Below are positions 11,238 through 23,233 of a stretch of DNA of 64,000 bases, piece by piece. The notes below the pieces were generated by a model that was not told the origin of the DNA, did no database searches, and was given only the letters and a program-made list of their open reading frames with translations. The stretch is from NCBI GenBank assembly GCA_011799875.1, contig CM022302.1:526332228-526396227 (forward strand). The letters run 5' to 3'. This DNA is from Thinopyrum elongatum. Its lineage: Eukaryota; Streptophyta; Magnoliopsida; Poales; Poaceae. The position numbers and the translations under genes are program-made. Within the stretch, counting starts at the first letter, position 1; each line of letters opens with the position of its first letter.

Positions 11238-13506
11238 ATTCTTGTAACACCCCCTTGTAATAAACTCTGTGACACTCTGTTAAAACTGCCAAGTCATGAT
11301 CATTTGCAGTGCCAAGTCATAAGGGTTAATGATCCAATTCAAATTCACATCTGAAAATCAACTCAAATTCAAAGGTGAATTATATAAAGTTGATCAAACA
11401 CAGTTGGGAAAATGTTCATTAAATGAAAAATAATCCAGGAACATTTCCAAAATCAACATCAAAATATTTGGAGTGGGATAATTGACTCAAACAACTTGAA
11501 ACAGCACCCAAAACAGATTATTCAATCTATTTAAATTGATATCAAATTCAAATGGAATTCAAATTAGTTCAAACCACTTTTTGGTGGGGGCTAATATTGC
11601 ACTGCAATATTAGGGTCAACTTCCATATTTTTCAAAAGTGCACAACTATCCCAAACATTTCAGAACAGAAGTGAAATAAAAGAAAATGTGACAGAAGCAG
11701 AGAAAGTAATAAACGGGACACTGTGCACTGGGCCTTAGTGCACAGTGCCCCGATTAGAGGTCCAAAGGGCCCAGCCCATCTCCCCGTCGTCCTCCTCCGT
11801 GCGCTGTCGCGCGCTGACGCCGACACGGCGACCGGCCGCCGCGCTGTCGCCCATCCGCGACGCCCCGGCAAGGATAAGAGCGGCCGAGCCCCTGGCTCAA
11901 ACCCTAACCCCCACAGACCTCTTCCCCCCTCGCGCGCCGTTCCCCCTTTACCCCTCCAGATCCGGCGCCCGAACGCCGCCGTCGCCGCGCGTCGGCACCG
12001 CCGTGGCCACCGGCATCCTCGAGCTTCTCCGACAAGCCCAAGCGATTCGCAGACGTCCACTCCTTCGTCCCCGCTCACCAGCTGGAGCAGGGAAGGTCGT
12101 CCTCACCGTCTTCGGCCACTTCCCCATCTCCGGCCACCGCGTCGAATTCCGGCGTCCTCGACCTCCTCTGCAGCTCCTAAGCATCCACGGGTCTTACGTG
12201 ACCGCGCGGTGAGCTACTCTCTCCCCTGTTTCTTCCCATGATCCATCTCGCGCGCCATAGCTAGTCGTCCCCGAGGCCGTGCTCTGGTTGCCGCCGGTGA
12301 GCTCGGTGCAGCCGACGTGACCCTCGTCATCGCCAACAGAGGTCACTGTTGAGCTCCTGGTGCTCCCAGCAACCGAACGCGCCCGCATGCGAGCTATTCC
12401 ACGCCCTCTAGCTGCGTTCCCGACGAGCGCCAGATTGCGCCGCCGCTCGCGCTCGTCGCCGGCGCCGTTCCGATGACCAAATGGTCACGGGGACGGGCCT
12501 GTTGCACTCGTCGCGTCGCGCAGCTCCTTCCCAGCCTTTCCTTTTGCCCCGTAGCGCGCTGCTACTCCGTTTCCAACTACGGCCGAACTCCGGCGTCCGC
12601 CGCGATGCTCGCCGCCGTCGCTACACGCCGTCTCCGGCGACGCCACCGCCACGGTTGGACGCGGCGTTGAACGCCCGTTCGAAAGAACCTACCCACGGCT
12701 CGAACCGAGCTCTGTAGCGCAAATCCGAGCGGCTCCGGCGACGCACCGCCGCGATTTTGGTCGCCGGCGCAACTCCGGCGCCGGCCGCCGACGTGGGACA
12801 CCCCTGGGTCACTGCCAGTGGGTCCCACGGGCCCAGTTGACCGCGTTGACCCGAGTCAACGCGGGCACTGTTCACCCCTGTAGCTGACACGTGGGTCCCG
12901 TTCGATAATTAGACTAATTAAAGATTTAATTAATTAGAAACTAATTAGATTAACCTAATGTCTCACTGACATGTGGGGTCCACCCCCTAATTAACCCTGG
13001 TAATTAAATTAATCCACTGATTAGCCTAAACAGAGGCTGACATGTGGGTCCCACTGGACCCACATGTCATATTTGACTTAGTCAGCCGACTGTTGACTTG
13101 CTGACGTCAGCAGCGCGTCATGCTGACGTCATAATTCATTTTCGGATAATTAAAATAATTCCAGAAATTCAAATAAACTTTAAAAATTAATAACTTTTAA
13201 ACCGTAGCTCGGATCGAAAAAGTTAAAACATGAAAGTTGCTCAGAACGACGAGCCGAGTCTGATCGTGCCGTCTGTTTCTCTATCGGAACCCCCTACGTA
13301 GAAGAACTCGTAACTCCGGACCCGTATCCGGCAGATGAATAGTGCACACACGTCGGATGTTAAATCCCAGAATAATTCTAAAAATAACTAAAATGACTTA
13401 GATGCGTAATTAGGCAACCCTGCACTGCATCATAGCATCACACGCACCGTATTGCATTTGTTTGCATTATGTTTACCTGTTTCTTCCCCCTCTTCTCTCT
13501 CGGTAG

Positions 13507-13608
13507 ACCCCGACGTTGACGTAGCTCCCGAGGCAGACGCCGCACAGGAGTACGACTACGTCCCCGACGATACTACTGAAGACCTTGCCCTTACCCCCGA
13601 GCAAACAG
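13507..13608 (+). other. Candidate internal exon in the solo LTR
   Basis: This 102-bp open segment is preceded by a long pyrimidine tract and GGTAG and followed by GCAAGC. Its residues (for example EYDYVPDDTTEDLAL) differ from the copy in LTR A at about two positions. It starts and ends in phase 1, so joined to 15194 it would keep a frame ending at 15294. No transcript evidence is available. Confidence 0.35.
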
Positions 13609-13917
13609 GCAAGCACCCCCATTTTGAGCATGCCTATATCGCCTACTCTCTTCTCTCTTATGCTTGCATTAGAACTGCTGTTGCTACTGTTTCCTATATC
13701 TGTTGCATAGCCTGTTTATTGTAACCTGCCTTGCTACCTTCCTGGTTATCCTAGACTGCTTAGTATAGGCTGGGTAGAGACACGACAGAGAGCCCCCCTT
13801 GATCCCGACTGCCCTGCTGGACATCAGAAGACCCGACCATCGGGATTGAAGACTAGACCCTGGCACCGCACCTCACTTCCCCTTAGTTGCCGACACTGCT
13901 GGGTTACCATCGAGTGC

Positions 13918-14119
13918 CGAGGGTGATACCTCATCAGCACTTCTGATGTTAACCTTGTAGGTTAGTTACTCGGTCGTGGTAAGCGAGGGTGAATCCTCCT
14001 ACACCACCCCCGATAACAACGTCGTCGCGCAACTCCTCAAGGTGGACCTCGAGGGTGATTCCTCCTTCGTTCACCTTGATGATAACATCAAGCGGGAATT
14101 CCATCGAGGGTGTTTCCTC
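13918..14119 (+). repeat. Four spaced CGAGGGTGATTCCTC motifs in the solo LTR
   Basis: Copies start at 13918, 13984, 14050 and 14105 with one or two changes each, spacings 66, 66 and 55 bp. This mirrors the array in LTR A in order and spacing. Confidence 0.85.
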
Positions 14120-15183
14120 AGGGTTCCCTTCGGTGTCAGACACACAGTTACCTTGGATATTATGACTTGCACTAAACTATGATACTAAAGACGGGTCGGC
14201 CCTAAGGGGTACCCGCGCGAGCTTAACGCGAAGTGATGTGGAGTCGGGTTGACCTGGATGGTGCCCGCGAGATAACTACGAGGCGTGGCCGGGCATTCTT
14301 AGCCCTTGCCGCAAGTCCTCGAGACGGGGCGACGGGGTCACATCGATCGTGAGTCTCTGCTCGTTTCCGCGCGCTCCTAATCCACTACGGTTTGGATATT
14401 TGATCCGAGGGGCCTCTGGCCCGATAGCACTAACCATCACGTGGGCATAGTATGGGCGTTCTGCGTCGTACACATCAGCCGAAGCTTGTTGGACGTCAGT
14501 AAGGAGCGGCGCACGCCGAGTTGGACTGGTAACGCAACCGCGCTTGTATAAGGGGTTGCTAGGTCTGCTCTCGGTGGCCCCGTAACGTGCAGGAGTTCCC
14601 GGGGCGATGGCCCAAGACCCCTGGGGGCATAGGTTTAGTCCGGCGTGCTGACCTCTCTTATAAGCCTAGGTCGGGTTGCGGCGTGTTGCTTAGCCGAGGC
14701 CGGGCATGTCCAAGAAAAGTGTGTCCGGCCGGAGTTAAGCGAGCGTGGTGGGTAAGTTGGTGCACCCCTGCAGGGAAGAAACTTCTATCGATAGCCTGTC
14801 CTACGGTAACAGACACTCGGAGTTGTATCCTGATCGGTACAACTAGAACATGTGGTGAGAACTGGATAGTACGGCTCTGGGATTGCTTTCTCGCAGGGAG
14901 TCGAGAAAGGATCTCAGGTCGAGGTTGATGTTACTACTACTACTACTTTACATTATGTTCATCGGCTCTTCCCTGATGCTGCAAGACTGTCGAAGAATGT
15001 TGAAGATGCTAGTCTTCGATAGGACTAGGCTTTCCCCCTCTATTCTGGCATTTCTGCAGCCCAGTCCACATATACAGCCCCCTTTTGAAAATGTTGCATA
15101 CGTAGTGTAGATCCTTGCTTGCTGAGTACTTCGGATGAGTACTCACGTTTGCTTTATTTTCTTTTTCCCCCATATTCCATTTG

Positions 15184-15294
15184 ATGCCACCAGACGACGG
15201 AGCCCCTGAGCCAGAAGCCCCAACCGACGACCAGTACTACTACCCGCCTGGCGAGTACTATTACTACGAGGAGCCGTTCGACGACCAGGAGTAG
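15184..15294 (+). other. Conserved 36-codon acidic, Tyr-rich open segment in the solo LTR
   Basis: It begins MPPDDGAPEPEAP and ends EEPFDDQE-stop, the same length as the copy at 3292-3402 with an A to T change. A pyrimidine-rich tract and CCACCAG precede 15194, so it could instead be a terminal exon starting there. Function unknown. Confidence 0.4.
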
Positions 15295-15604
15295 GATCGG
15301 AGGGTCCAGGGCAGGAGGCCTACGCCTTTCGATCGTAGTATTTTATTTTACCCCGCCTCTGTGAAGGCCTAATTCTCTCTATGTAATATATCTGTACCCA
15401 GATATCTAATGCTTCCGCTGACGCTTGTATGCCATCGAGCTATGTATTCGAGCCCTCGAGGCCCTGGCTTGTAATATTAAGCTTGTATGACTTTATTTAT
15501 GTTTTAGAGTTGTGTTGTGATATCTTCAAGTGAGTCCTTAGGCTTGATCGTGCGCATTTGCGTGTATGATTAGTGCACGATTAAGCCGGGGTCGTCACAA
15601 TTCT

Positions 15605-15964
15605 CAACCTCACTCTTATCATAAAATCCACTAACTCGTGTTCTAAGTGAGCCAGTGATCGACGTCATCATGGCAGGCCAACAACAAGGGACAAGGGCGG
15701 CAACCGCCTTCTTATCTTGGTGCTAGTATATCCTGGTTTTATATTGGACCAACACTTCATCCCAGGCTCTACCATGACAGCGACATGCTGATGTGTTGCC
15801 TTACAAAAAGAAAACTATGCATAGAAATTTTCATCCCAGAGCAACTTGCACCTACTCCCACCTCCCATAAGATGTATATTTTTCACCCTCACCTCTCTAG
15901 GCTACATAGGCATTTTTGTTATCCTTTTATCCCTCTATAGCCGGTCAACCTCCAACTCTATTGT
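15605..15964. other. Unassigned DNA
   Basis: This is right flank of the solo LTR, continuous with 11237 before that insertion. I see no gene or repeat in it. Confidence 0.5.
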
Positions 15965-16327
15965 GGTCTTCAATATAAGCCCTATTGTGGGGAAGCGGAG
16001 TTTCTGCTCCCGGGCTCATCTGCACCCCCGTTCAGAAAAAAAATCGAAATAAATACTAGAAAATTAAAAAAAATCCAATTTTTTTTGTGTTGTAGATAAT
16101 TTGATGCGTGAGGTTCCCTCCAAATTTTAACTCATTTGGACATCTGATCAGCCCTCGGGAAAAAGACAAATTCAGGGTCTGTAAAAAAGTTTACTATTCA
16201 TGCGTTGTTTTGATTCGATTTGTCTTTTTTGCCGAGAGCTGCTCAAATGTCTAAATGAGTTTACTAGTATTTGTTTTGAATTTTTTTCTGAGCGGGAGCA
16301 TCTGCACCTGGGTCTTCAATATAAGCC
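15965..16327. mobile_element. Foldback/MITE-like element between 17-bp direct repeats
   Basis: GGTCTTCAATATAAGCC occurs at 15965-15981 and identically at 16311-16327. The 329 bp between contain inverted arms: GCTCATCTGCACC followed by TTCAGAAAAAAA near 16014-16040, and CTGAGCGGGAGCATCTGCACC near 16288-16308, with further pairing inward through AATACTAG. The 17-bp repeat may be a target duplication, though this is long for a DNA transposon. Confidence 0.6.
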
Positions 16328-16339
16328 GGCTGTGTAAAG

Positions 16340-16402
16340 TACTCCGTCTGTACCAAAATATATGACTCAACTTTGTACTAACTTTATACTAAATCAACAG
16401 GA
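16340..16402. mobile_element. Stowaway MITE fragment
   Basis: TACTCCGTCTGTACCAAAAT with ATGACTCAACTTTGTACTAA matches one end of the common Stowaway (Tc1/Mariner) MITEs of grasses. The opposite inverted repeat is missing. Confidence 0.6.
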
Positions 16403-17042
16403 CATCGTCAGATGAAGACAATAAAGGTGGCAATTTAAAGATGAAATGCACAACAATGACTACATGTGATAAATAGTATGAATATGTTTTACACTTACTT
16501 TGGTTGTCGACGGTAATTTTTCTTGCACAAAAACTATTCTGTAAGAGATCTTCGGTTTCTGACATTGGAATTAAATCTGATCCTCTTCCATTCACAAATC
16601 ATCGGTTTCTTGCTCTTGATGTCTTGTATGCCACCACCTTCTTCCCTTCTTTCCAAGTTCAGCTACACAGTCTCAAGAGGAACACAGGCCAAAGCCGACA
16701 CCTCCTTTGTCCCTCCATCGTTCAACACTCTCCAAGACATCCTTTCTAAGCGTGCACAACCCTTTGCTCATCTTTAGTCAACTGCCTTTTTAGAAGCCTA
16801 CCCACTTGATCTGCAAGTTATCAAATCTGGAATTAGTAATGTTATGAAAAATGCTACCATTCCTATTATGAAAAATATGTTTGCATGCTACTATTGCAAA
16901 ATCTGACCTTCCTATTTTCAAAATAAAGTTAGTTCCTACTCCTTCCTAGCATTTTCATGATTGTTCCATCTAGTAACCTACAATTGCATGTTACTATTGC
17001 AACTCCGCAAAAGGAAAAACAAATCTACAACAGAAAATCTAT
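16403..17042. other. Unassigned AT-rich DNA
   Basis: No convincing gene. Several near repeats of GCATGTTACTATTGCAA anticipate the tandem duplication that follows. Confidence 0.45.
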
Positions 17043-17413
17043 TACTTCTCTAATTCAAGAATTTTTTTGCTGGTTTCTGTAAATCAAATTTGCTCATACT
17101 TTCTTATTCATTCCATGTTACTGTTGCAATAGTGAAACGAATAAAATAGATCTAGGTTTGAAACATCTAATCTTTTCTTTTCTATTCTTTTCAAGGGTTT
17201 CCAAATATAAAAATAAATTAAGCATTATACTTCCCTAATTCAAGATTTTTTTTTGCCGGTTTCTGTAAATCAAATTTGCTCATACTCTTTGCTATTCATT
17301 CCATGTTACTGTTGCAATAGTGAAACAAATAAAATAGATCTAGGATGGAAACATCTAATCATTTCTTTTCTATTCTTTTCAAGGGTCTCCAAATATAAAA
17401 ATAAATTAAGCAC
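17043..17413. repeat. Two tandem ~185-bp units
   Basis: The stretch from TAATTCAAGA (17051) through ATATAAAAATAAATTAAGCA is repeated from about 17228 with roughly 90 percent or better identity by eye. Confidence 0.85.
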
Positions 17414-18784
17414 TACATATTGCTAACATTATTTTTGACTTGATCATATCCCGATTGCGCAACCAGATTTTCTCAGTATTTGACATGATTATCCCAATTG
17501 CAAAAACATATTTTCTCTTAGTTTTTTTACCATTGTTGCTGCTATTTTCTTAATTGCACAGGACTGTTACTAATCCAAAAACTCATATAGAACATGATTA
17601 TGTATGCTTGTTTGACAAGGAGATTTTTTTGCTTACTGTTTAGGCCCTTTACGCAGCCGTTTCCAACGCTACCCTAGACGTCCTGGCTATATGTTGTTGA
17701 TGTTGCCTTGGGAATACTTGTTGCACTCCATGGAGCCATCACCGTTTTCGACGTGGCCTCAACCAGCCACTCGAAGACTACCGACAAACCCTTGCCCGAC
17801 ATTGCCAAAACCGGCCACAAGTACTTTAACAAGTTGTTAAAAGAACAAAATCGTATATGGTCTAATAAAAGGTATGCACATCTTGTGTATGATTTGAACA
17901 TATCAGTTACGTTCAGGCTAAACTCCTTAATGGAGAAAGCTGAAGGGTGATGGCAATTAGGTCTGTATGTTCGTTTGCTCAAGTCAACTCCCCAAAAATA
18001 TGAACTTGCAAACACAGGACACCATGAACTATAGAAAGACACCATCTAATGCATGTGCCCACCAGCCTAGCTACTGTCCCAAGTGTCCTCTGGATCACAA
18101 CTTACGGAAACATCATCAAGGTAGGGAAAAAGTAAGATTACCAAACCTACAACACTTTGATCCGGCAATGAGGACGTCAGCGATATCCCATTAATGGTAC
18201 CCTAGAGCGGCTGAAACGTAGAGACTGACAAAGACTGGGCAATATTGGCGGCGGCGTGGTACTGAGCCTTCAAACCTAAGGTGTCAAATAGGCGGAATCA
18301 CCTCTTATAAAGAAAATTATGTACAATAACAACTCTCAATAATCATATATTGCCAATTTGTATCACTCCATCAACAACCTGACATTACCATGCATGTTCG
18401 TCGTGATGCTTCGGTGCACCATCGTGCACTTGTCCTCTTACAGGTTTGTTGTGAATTCTGAGTTGGGACCATGTTATCTTCTCCAACAGTTCCTCCATGG
18501 TCCCGTATGTGCCTGATGAACACAAAATTTTAAGCAAACGATACTAAATTATCAACGATGATGCTAGAATGATTAGGAAGATTGTTAAGCATGTGGCACC
18601 TGGAAGAGCGATGAATGCTTCAGATCGTCGAGCCATCTTTGATTTCCTCTCGTGCATGTCAGATGCAAACCTTTATTTCTTCCGCACTCTCACCTAATAT
18701 CTGTTAGTAAAAGTAAAAGTGAAACTCAATCCCTTGGCACTGAAAATTGCAGCCAATATTTCAATACGCCGAACTTAATATAAA
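17414..18784. other. Unassigned DNA left of the Copia element
   Basis: It contains a moderately GC-rich part (17640-18240) with an 80-codon open frame at 17708-17950 that I do not recognise, then AT-rich DNA. The frame has no supporting motif, so it is not called a gene. Confidence 0.4.
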
Positions 18785-18789
18785 TGTTT

Positions 18790-19084
18790 TGTTAGATAAT
18801 AACGAGAAATAAATGAGACAGAGACACGGATTTTTACGTGGAAACCCTTGCGGGAGAAAAACACGGACGCATAAAGGTGCAATCACTATGATGGAGGAGT
18901 TTTACAAGCAAGAGACATACCGGCTTAGGTGCGACTACATGGGGTATATATGAGGGTAATACATGAGAGTCCTTGGAGGACAAGTAAACGAGTTGTACTC
19001 GTACGCGTCGGTACCAACGCAAAGGCCCACACCGTATGTACTACGTCTAGTCCAATACGGTAGAATTTGGATCACAATTTAACA
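18790..19084 (-). repeat. 3' LTR of the Copia element
   Basis: 295 bp, TG...CA ends, matching the 5' LTR with scattered substitutions and small indels. Confidence 0.92.
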
Positions 19085-19095
19085 ATCTCCACCTT
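19085..19095 (-). other. Polypurine tract of the Copia element
   Basis: The minus strand reads AAGGTGGAGAT directly before the 3' LTR, the usual second-strand priming site of plant Copia elements. Confidence 0.8.
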
Positions 19096-19289
19096 GAGCC
19101 AAATTCCCTCCAGTAGTCGAAGAAAGTGAATAACTCCATCCAAATCAGCATAAACACCTTATTCGTCAAAGTCCATAGGACTAGTGAGAAATACCAACTA
19201 AGTCTGAGCAAAGCTCAAACTTATTGGTAGGAACTGGGTTTGTCATCATGTCAGCAGGATTATCATGAGTACTTATCTTGCATACCTTC

Positions 19290-22200
19290 AAATTGCCTTC
19301 AGCAACAACATCTCGAATATAGTGTTATCTGACATCAATGTGCTTTGTTCTCTCATGATACATTGGATTCTTTGTAAGATATATAGCACTTTGACTGTCA
19401 CTAAATATGGTAGGGCAAGATGAATCTCCACAAAGCTCAGTGTACAAATATGTAGGACGAGAACAAACCATGGCATACATAAGTGAACCAACTGCACTTG
19501 AATAGGGAACTCTAGACATGTACTCGATATCGGCATCTGACTTAGGACATAAAGCTGATGATAATTTGAAGTGTGCAGCTAACGGTGTACTCACCGGCTT
19601 GGCATTATGCATATTAAAACGACGAAGAACTTTATCAATATATCCTCTCTGACTTAGATATACTTTTCCAGATGGTCTATCTCTGGATATTTAAATGCCA
19701 AAAAATTTCTTTGCTGCACCCAAATCCTTCATCTCAAATTCATTACTCAATTGCTTCTTTAGTTCATCAATATCTGACATACTCTTTGCAGCAATAAGCA
19801 TATCATCAACATAAAGGAGCAAATAAATAGTTGAACCTTTGACAATTTTCAAATAAACACAACTATCATAATTAGACCTTTTGAAACCTTGAGAGAGCAT
19901 AAAAGTGTCAAATCTCTTGTACTACTGTCTAGGGGATTGCTTCAATCCATAAAGAGATTTCTTGAACTTACAGACAAGTTTTTCTTTTGCAGGAATAACA
20001 AAACCTTCAGGTTGTTCCATATAAATATCCTCTTCTAATTCTCCATGTAAGAATGCAGTTTTAACATCCAATTGCTCAAGCTCAAAATCATGCATGGCAA
20101 CAATACTGAGTAAAGTGCGAATAGAGCTATGCTTCACTACAGGAGAAAAGACTTCGTTATAGTCAATACCTGGAATCTGAATGTAACCTTTAGCAACTAA
20201 CCTTGCTTTATATCTTGTCTCATCATTAGGAGAAACACCTTCTTTCCTTTTGGAAAACCACTTGCAACGAATAGGTTTCTTCTATCTAGGTAATTTTACT
20301 AAATCCCAAGTGCCATTCTTTTCAAATGATTCCATCTCATCATGCATAGCGGTCATCCACTTATTACTATCACCAGAAATAATAGCCTCGGAATATGAAG
20401 AAGGCTCAACATTACCTTCAATTTCTTCTGCAACAGATAAAGCAAAAGAAACAATATTGCACTCTTTAATTAACCTGTCAGGTTTATTAATACCCTGCCT
20501 AACTCTGTCACGTGCGAGATTCCAACTGGGTGGAACAATAGGCTGATTTGGAATGGGAGTGACATGTTCATCATCAACGACGGGTTCAACATGTGCATCA
20601 ACATTTTCATTACCGGATGTATCACCTGAATCAATAACATGCTCCACCTGAACAGTAGGCTGCTGAACAATAGGCTGCTATTCACTCTCAACAGGAACAT
20701 TAGTAGATGGAACATCATGTAACATAGCAGATTCATTAAAGATGACGTTTCTGCTAATAACAACCTTCTGGGTTTCAGGATTCCACAATTTAAAACCTTT
20801 AACACCAGACTTATAACCAAGAAAGATGCACTTAACAGCCCTAGGCTTCAACTTTCCATTATCAACATGAGCATAAGCAGTGCAACCAAAAACTCTCAAC
20901 TGTGAATAATCAGCAGGTGAACCAGACCATACCTCAATTGGAGTTTTCTTATTAAGAGCAATAGATGGTGAACGGTTAATGAGATAACAAGCAGTGGAAG
21001 CGGCCTCAGCCCAAAAATGCTTATGCAAACCTGCATTGGACAACATGCAACGGGCTCTGGAAATAATGGTCCTGTTCATACGCTCAGCAACACCGTTTTG
21101 TTGAGGAGTATAAGGAACGGTGTAGTGTCTGACAATGCCTTCATACTTGCAATAATTCTTAAATTGCTTAGAACAGAATTCCATACCATTATCAGTGCGA
21201 AGTATTTTTACCTTCTTTTCAGTCTGCCTTTCAATCATAATCTTCCACTCCTTAAAAACTGAGAATGCTTCATATTTATGCTTCAAGAAATAAGGCCAAA
21301 CTTTTCTCGAATAATCATCAATAATAGTCAGCATGTAACTAGCACCACTTAGTGACTTTCTGCGAGATGGTCCCCATAAATCAGAATGAACATAATCAAG
21401 AATACCTTCGGTTGTATGAGTCAAGGTGTTGAACTACACCCTCTTGTGCTTGCCGAAGATACAATGCTCACAAAATTTCAATTACCAGGTTCATATCCAT
21501 CAAGAAGACCTCTCTTATTTAACTCTGCCAAACCAAGTTCACTCATATGTCCAAGACGCATATGCCAAAGGTTAGCAGCATCACAATCAGAATTCTTTGA
21601 AATAACTGGAGTAGCGTTACCTGAAACGGTAGAACCTCGAAGGTAATAAAGACCATTGGTCGAACTTAAGTCACCTTTCATCACAATAAGGGAACCTTTG
21701 GTGACTTTCAAAATGCTATCTCCACCTGGATACTTGTACCCCTTTGCATCAAGGGCACTCATAGAGATAAGATTTCTCTTCATCTTCGGAATATACCGAA
21801 CATCTGTCAAAGTTCTAATTGTGCCATCAAATATCTTGATTCGAACGGAACCTATGCCTTCAATCTTGCATGGTGAATTATCAAAACCCAAAACGGAACC
21901 AGCAGTAGTAGTAGAATCAAAAGTAGTAAACCAATCTCTATGCGGGCACATATGAAAAGTGCATGCAGTGTCAAGTACCCACTCATCATTGGTCTCAGCA
22001 CATCCAGCAATAACAACAAGAGCATCATCGGAACTATCATCACGAGCAACATTAGCAGAATTTTCACCTTGTTTGTTACCTTTCCTCTTTTCTTTGTTCC
22101 GCAACTTGAAACATTCTGAGATGTCATGTCCGTCTCTCTTGCAATATCTGCAATATTTCTTGTCTCTGGATTGCGACCGGCCCCTGTGGCCGTTCTTACT

Positions 22201-22862
22201 TTTGCCTCTGCTTCCATTATTGGAGTTCTTCTCCTTTGTCCTGCCACGAACAGATAATCCCTCGGCTTGGGATGAACTCGAACCATCATGAGGCACCATT
22301 AATTTCATCTTCTCCTTAGAGTTCAAAGCTTCATAAACTTCATTAAGTGTGAGAGTATCACGACTGTATAATATGGTGTCTATAAAATTGGTATAAGAAC
22401 TTGGCAGTGAACAAAGTAACATTAAAGTAGTATCTTCCTCTTCATACTTAACCTCCATTGCAGCTAGATCAGATATGATCTCTTTAAATTCTGAAATATG
22501 ATTCAAAACATTACCTCCCTCGGGTAACCTGTGCAGGAATAATTTTTGCTTTAGATGCATCTTGCTTGTAAGATCTTTAGTCATGCAAATGCCTTCCAGC
22601 TTTATCCATAAAGCGGCGGCAGTTTTCTCTCTCAAAAACTTCCTGCAAAATATTATTATGCAAATGGAGTTGAATTTGTGACAAAGCCTTACGATCTATT
22701 CTTTTCTCCGCAGCAGTCCAGTCTTGAATCCGATTCTTCTCAAAACTATCCAGTGCTTCATCATAGTCGGCCTGTGCCAACAACGCCCACATCTTGACTT
22801 GCCATAGGGTAAACCTTGTGTCACGATCCAGCAGCGGTACATCATACTTCATGGATGCCATG
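19290..22862 (-). pseudogene. Copia gag-pol remnant
   Basis: Translation starts at MASMKYDVPLLDRDTRF near 22862, the usual gag start. Gag ends in a zinc knuckle, CRYCKRDGHDISEC (near 22140). Protease follows with WVLDTACTFHM (near 21970), then the GAG-pre-integrase motif LWHMRLGHM. Integrase has DLWGP, TDNGMEF and NGVAERMNRT (21400-21050). RT has [16 protein letters not shown] and the catalytic YVDDM (near 19800). RNase H retains SDSQSAIYLTKNP. Breaks: a frameshift near 22620 in gag, a frameshift and stop near 21440-21480 between protease and integrase, a frameshift or stop near 20660, single stops near 20282, 19922 and 19691, and a deletion inside RNase H between YAMVCSRP and SDSQSAIY (near 19430). 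It cannot make a working polyprotein. Confidence 0.9.
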
Positions 22863-23233
22863 AGTAGATTAAATCTGTGTTCACAAAGTAGTACAAGCCG
22901 AAGCAAAGTAGAAAAATTCCTAACAGGATTTTATATGCAGATCAAACGAAACTAGGAACAGTAGCATCTGATAGCTTCAAGTGGACGTAGCAGTTGACGA
23001 AGAAAAAGAAATAAATCTGAGCAGTACTAGTAGTACTAGCGATCAGATATGCCTCACGTGAGGTAGTAATACCAAATCCAAATAGTGCTCCTGTACTTGT
23101 CTTCACGTGAGAAAGATTTGAATCAGTGGATGCGAAGGAATAACAGCAACGTTGCTATCAATGTTGCCGCCTCGGGACATGAAGCATGTCCAACAGCAAA
23201 ATAGGCTCGGTCTCGGCAGCAGCAAAAATCGAT

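Larger units (their letters stand above)
11238..15604 (+). mobile_element. Solo LTR with ATTCT target duplications
   Basis: A 4357-bp LTR (11243-15599), TGTAACACCCCC to GGGGTCGTCACA, is bordered by ATTCT at 11238-11242 and again at 15600-15604. No primer site or internal sequence adjoins it, so it is a solo LTR left by LTR-LTR recombination. It belongs to the family of gypsy A and lies inverted to that element's 5' LTR, about 4.04 kb away. Open frames in its GC-rich part (11750-12890) are not shared with the other copy. Confidence 0.93.

Noticed and set aside
11723..12890. Proline/arginine-rich open frames in the solo LTR
   Set aside because: Same reason as the GC-rich part of LTR A: composition artefact without conservation.
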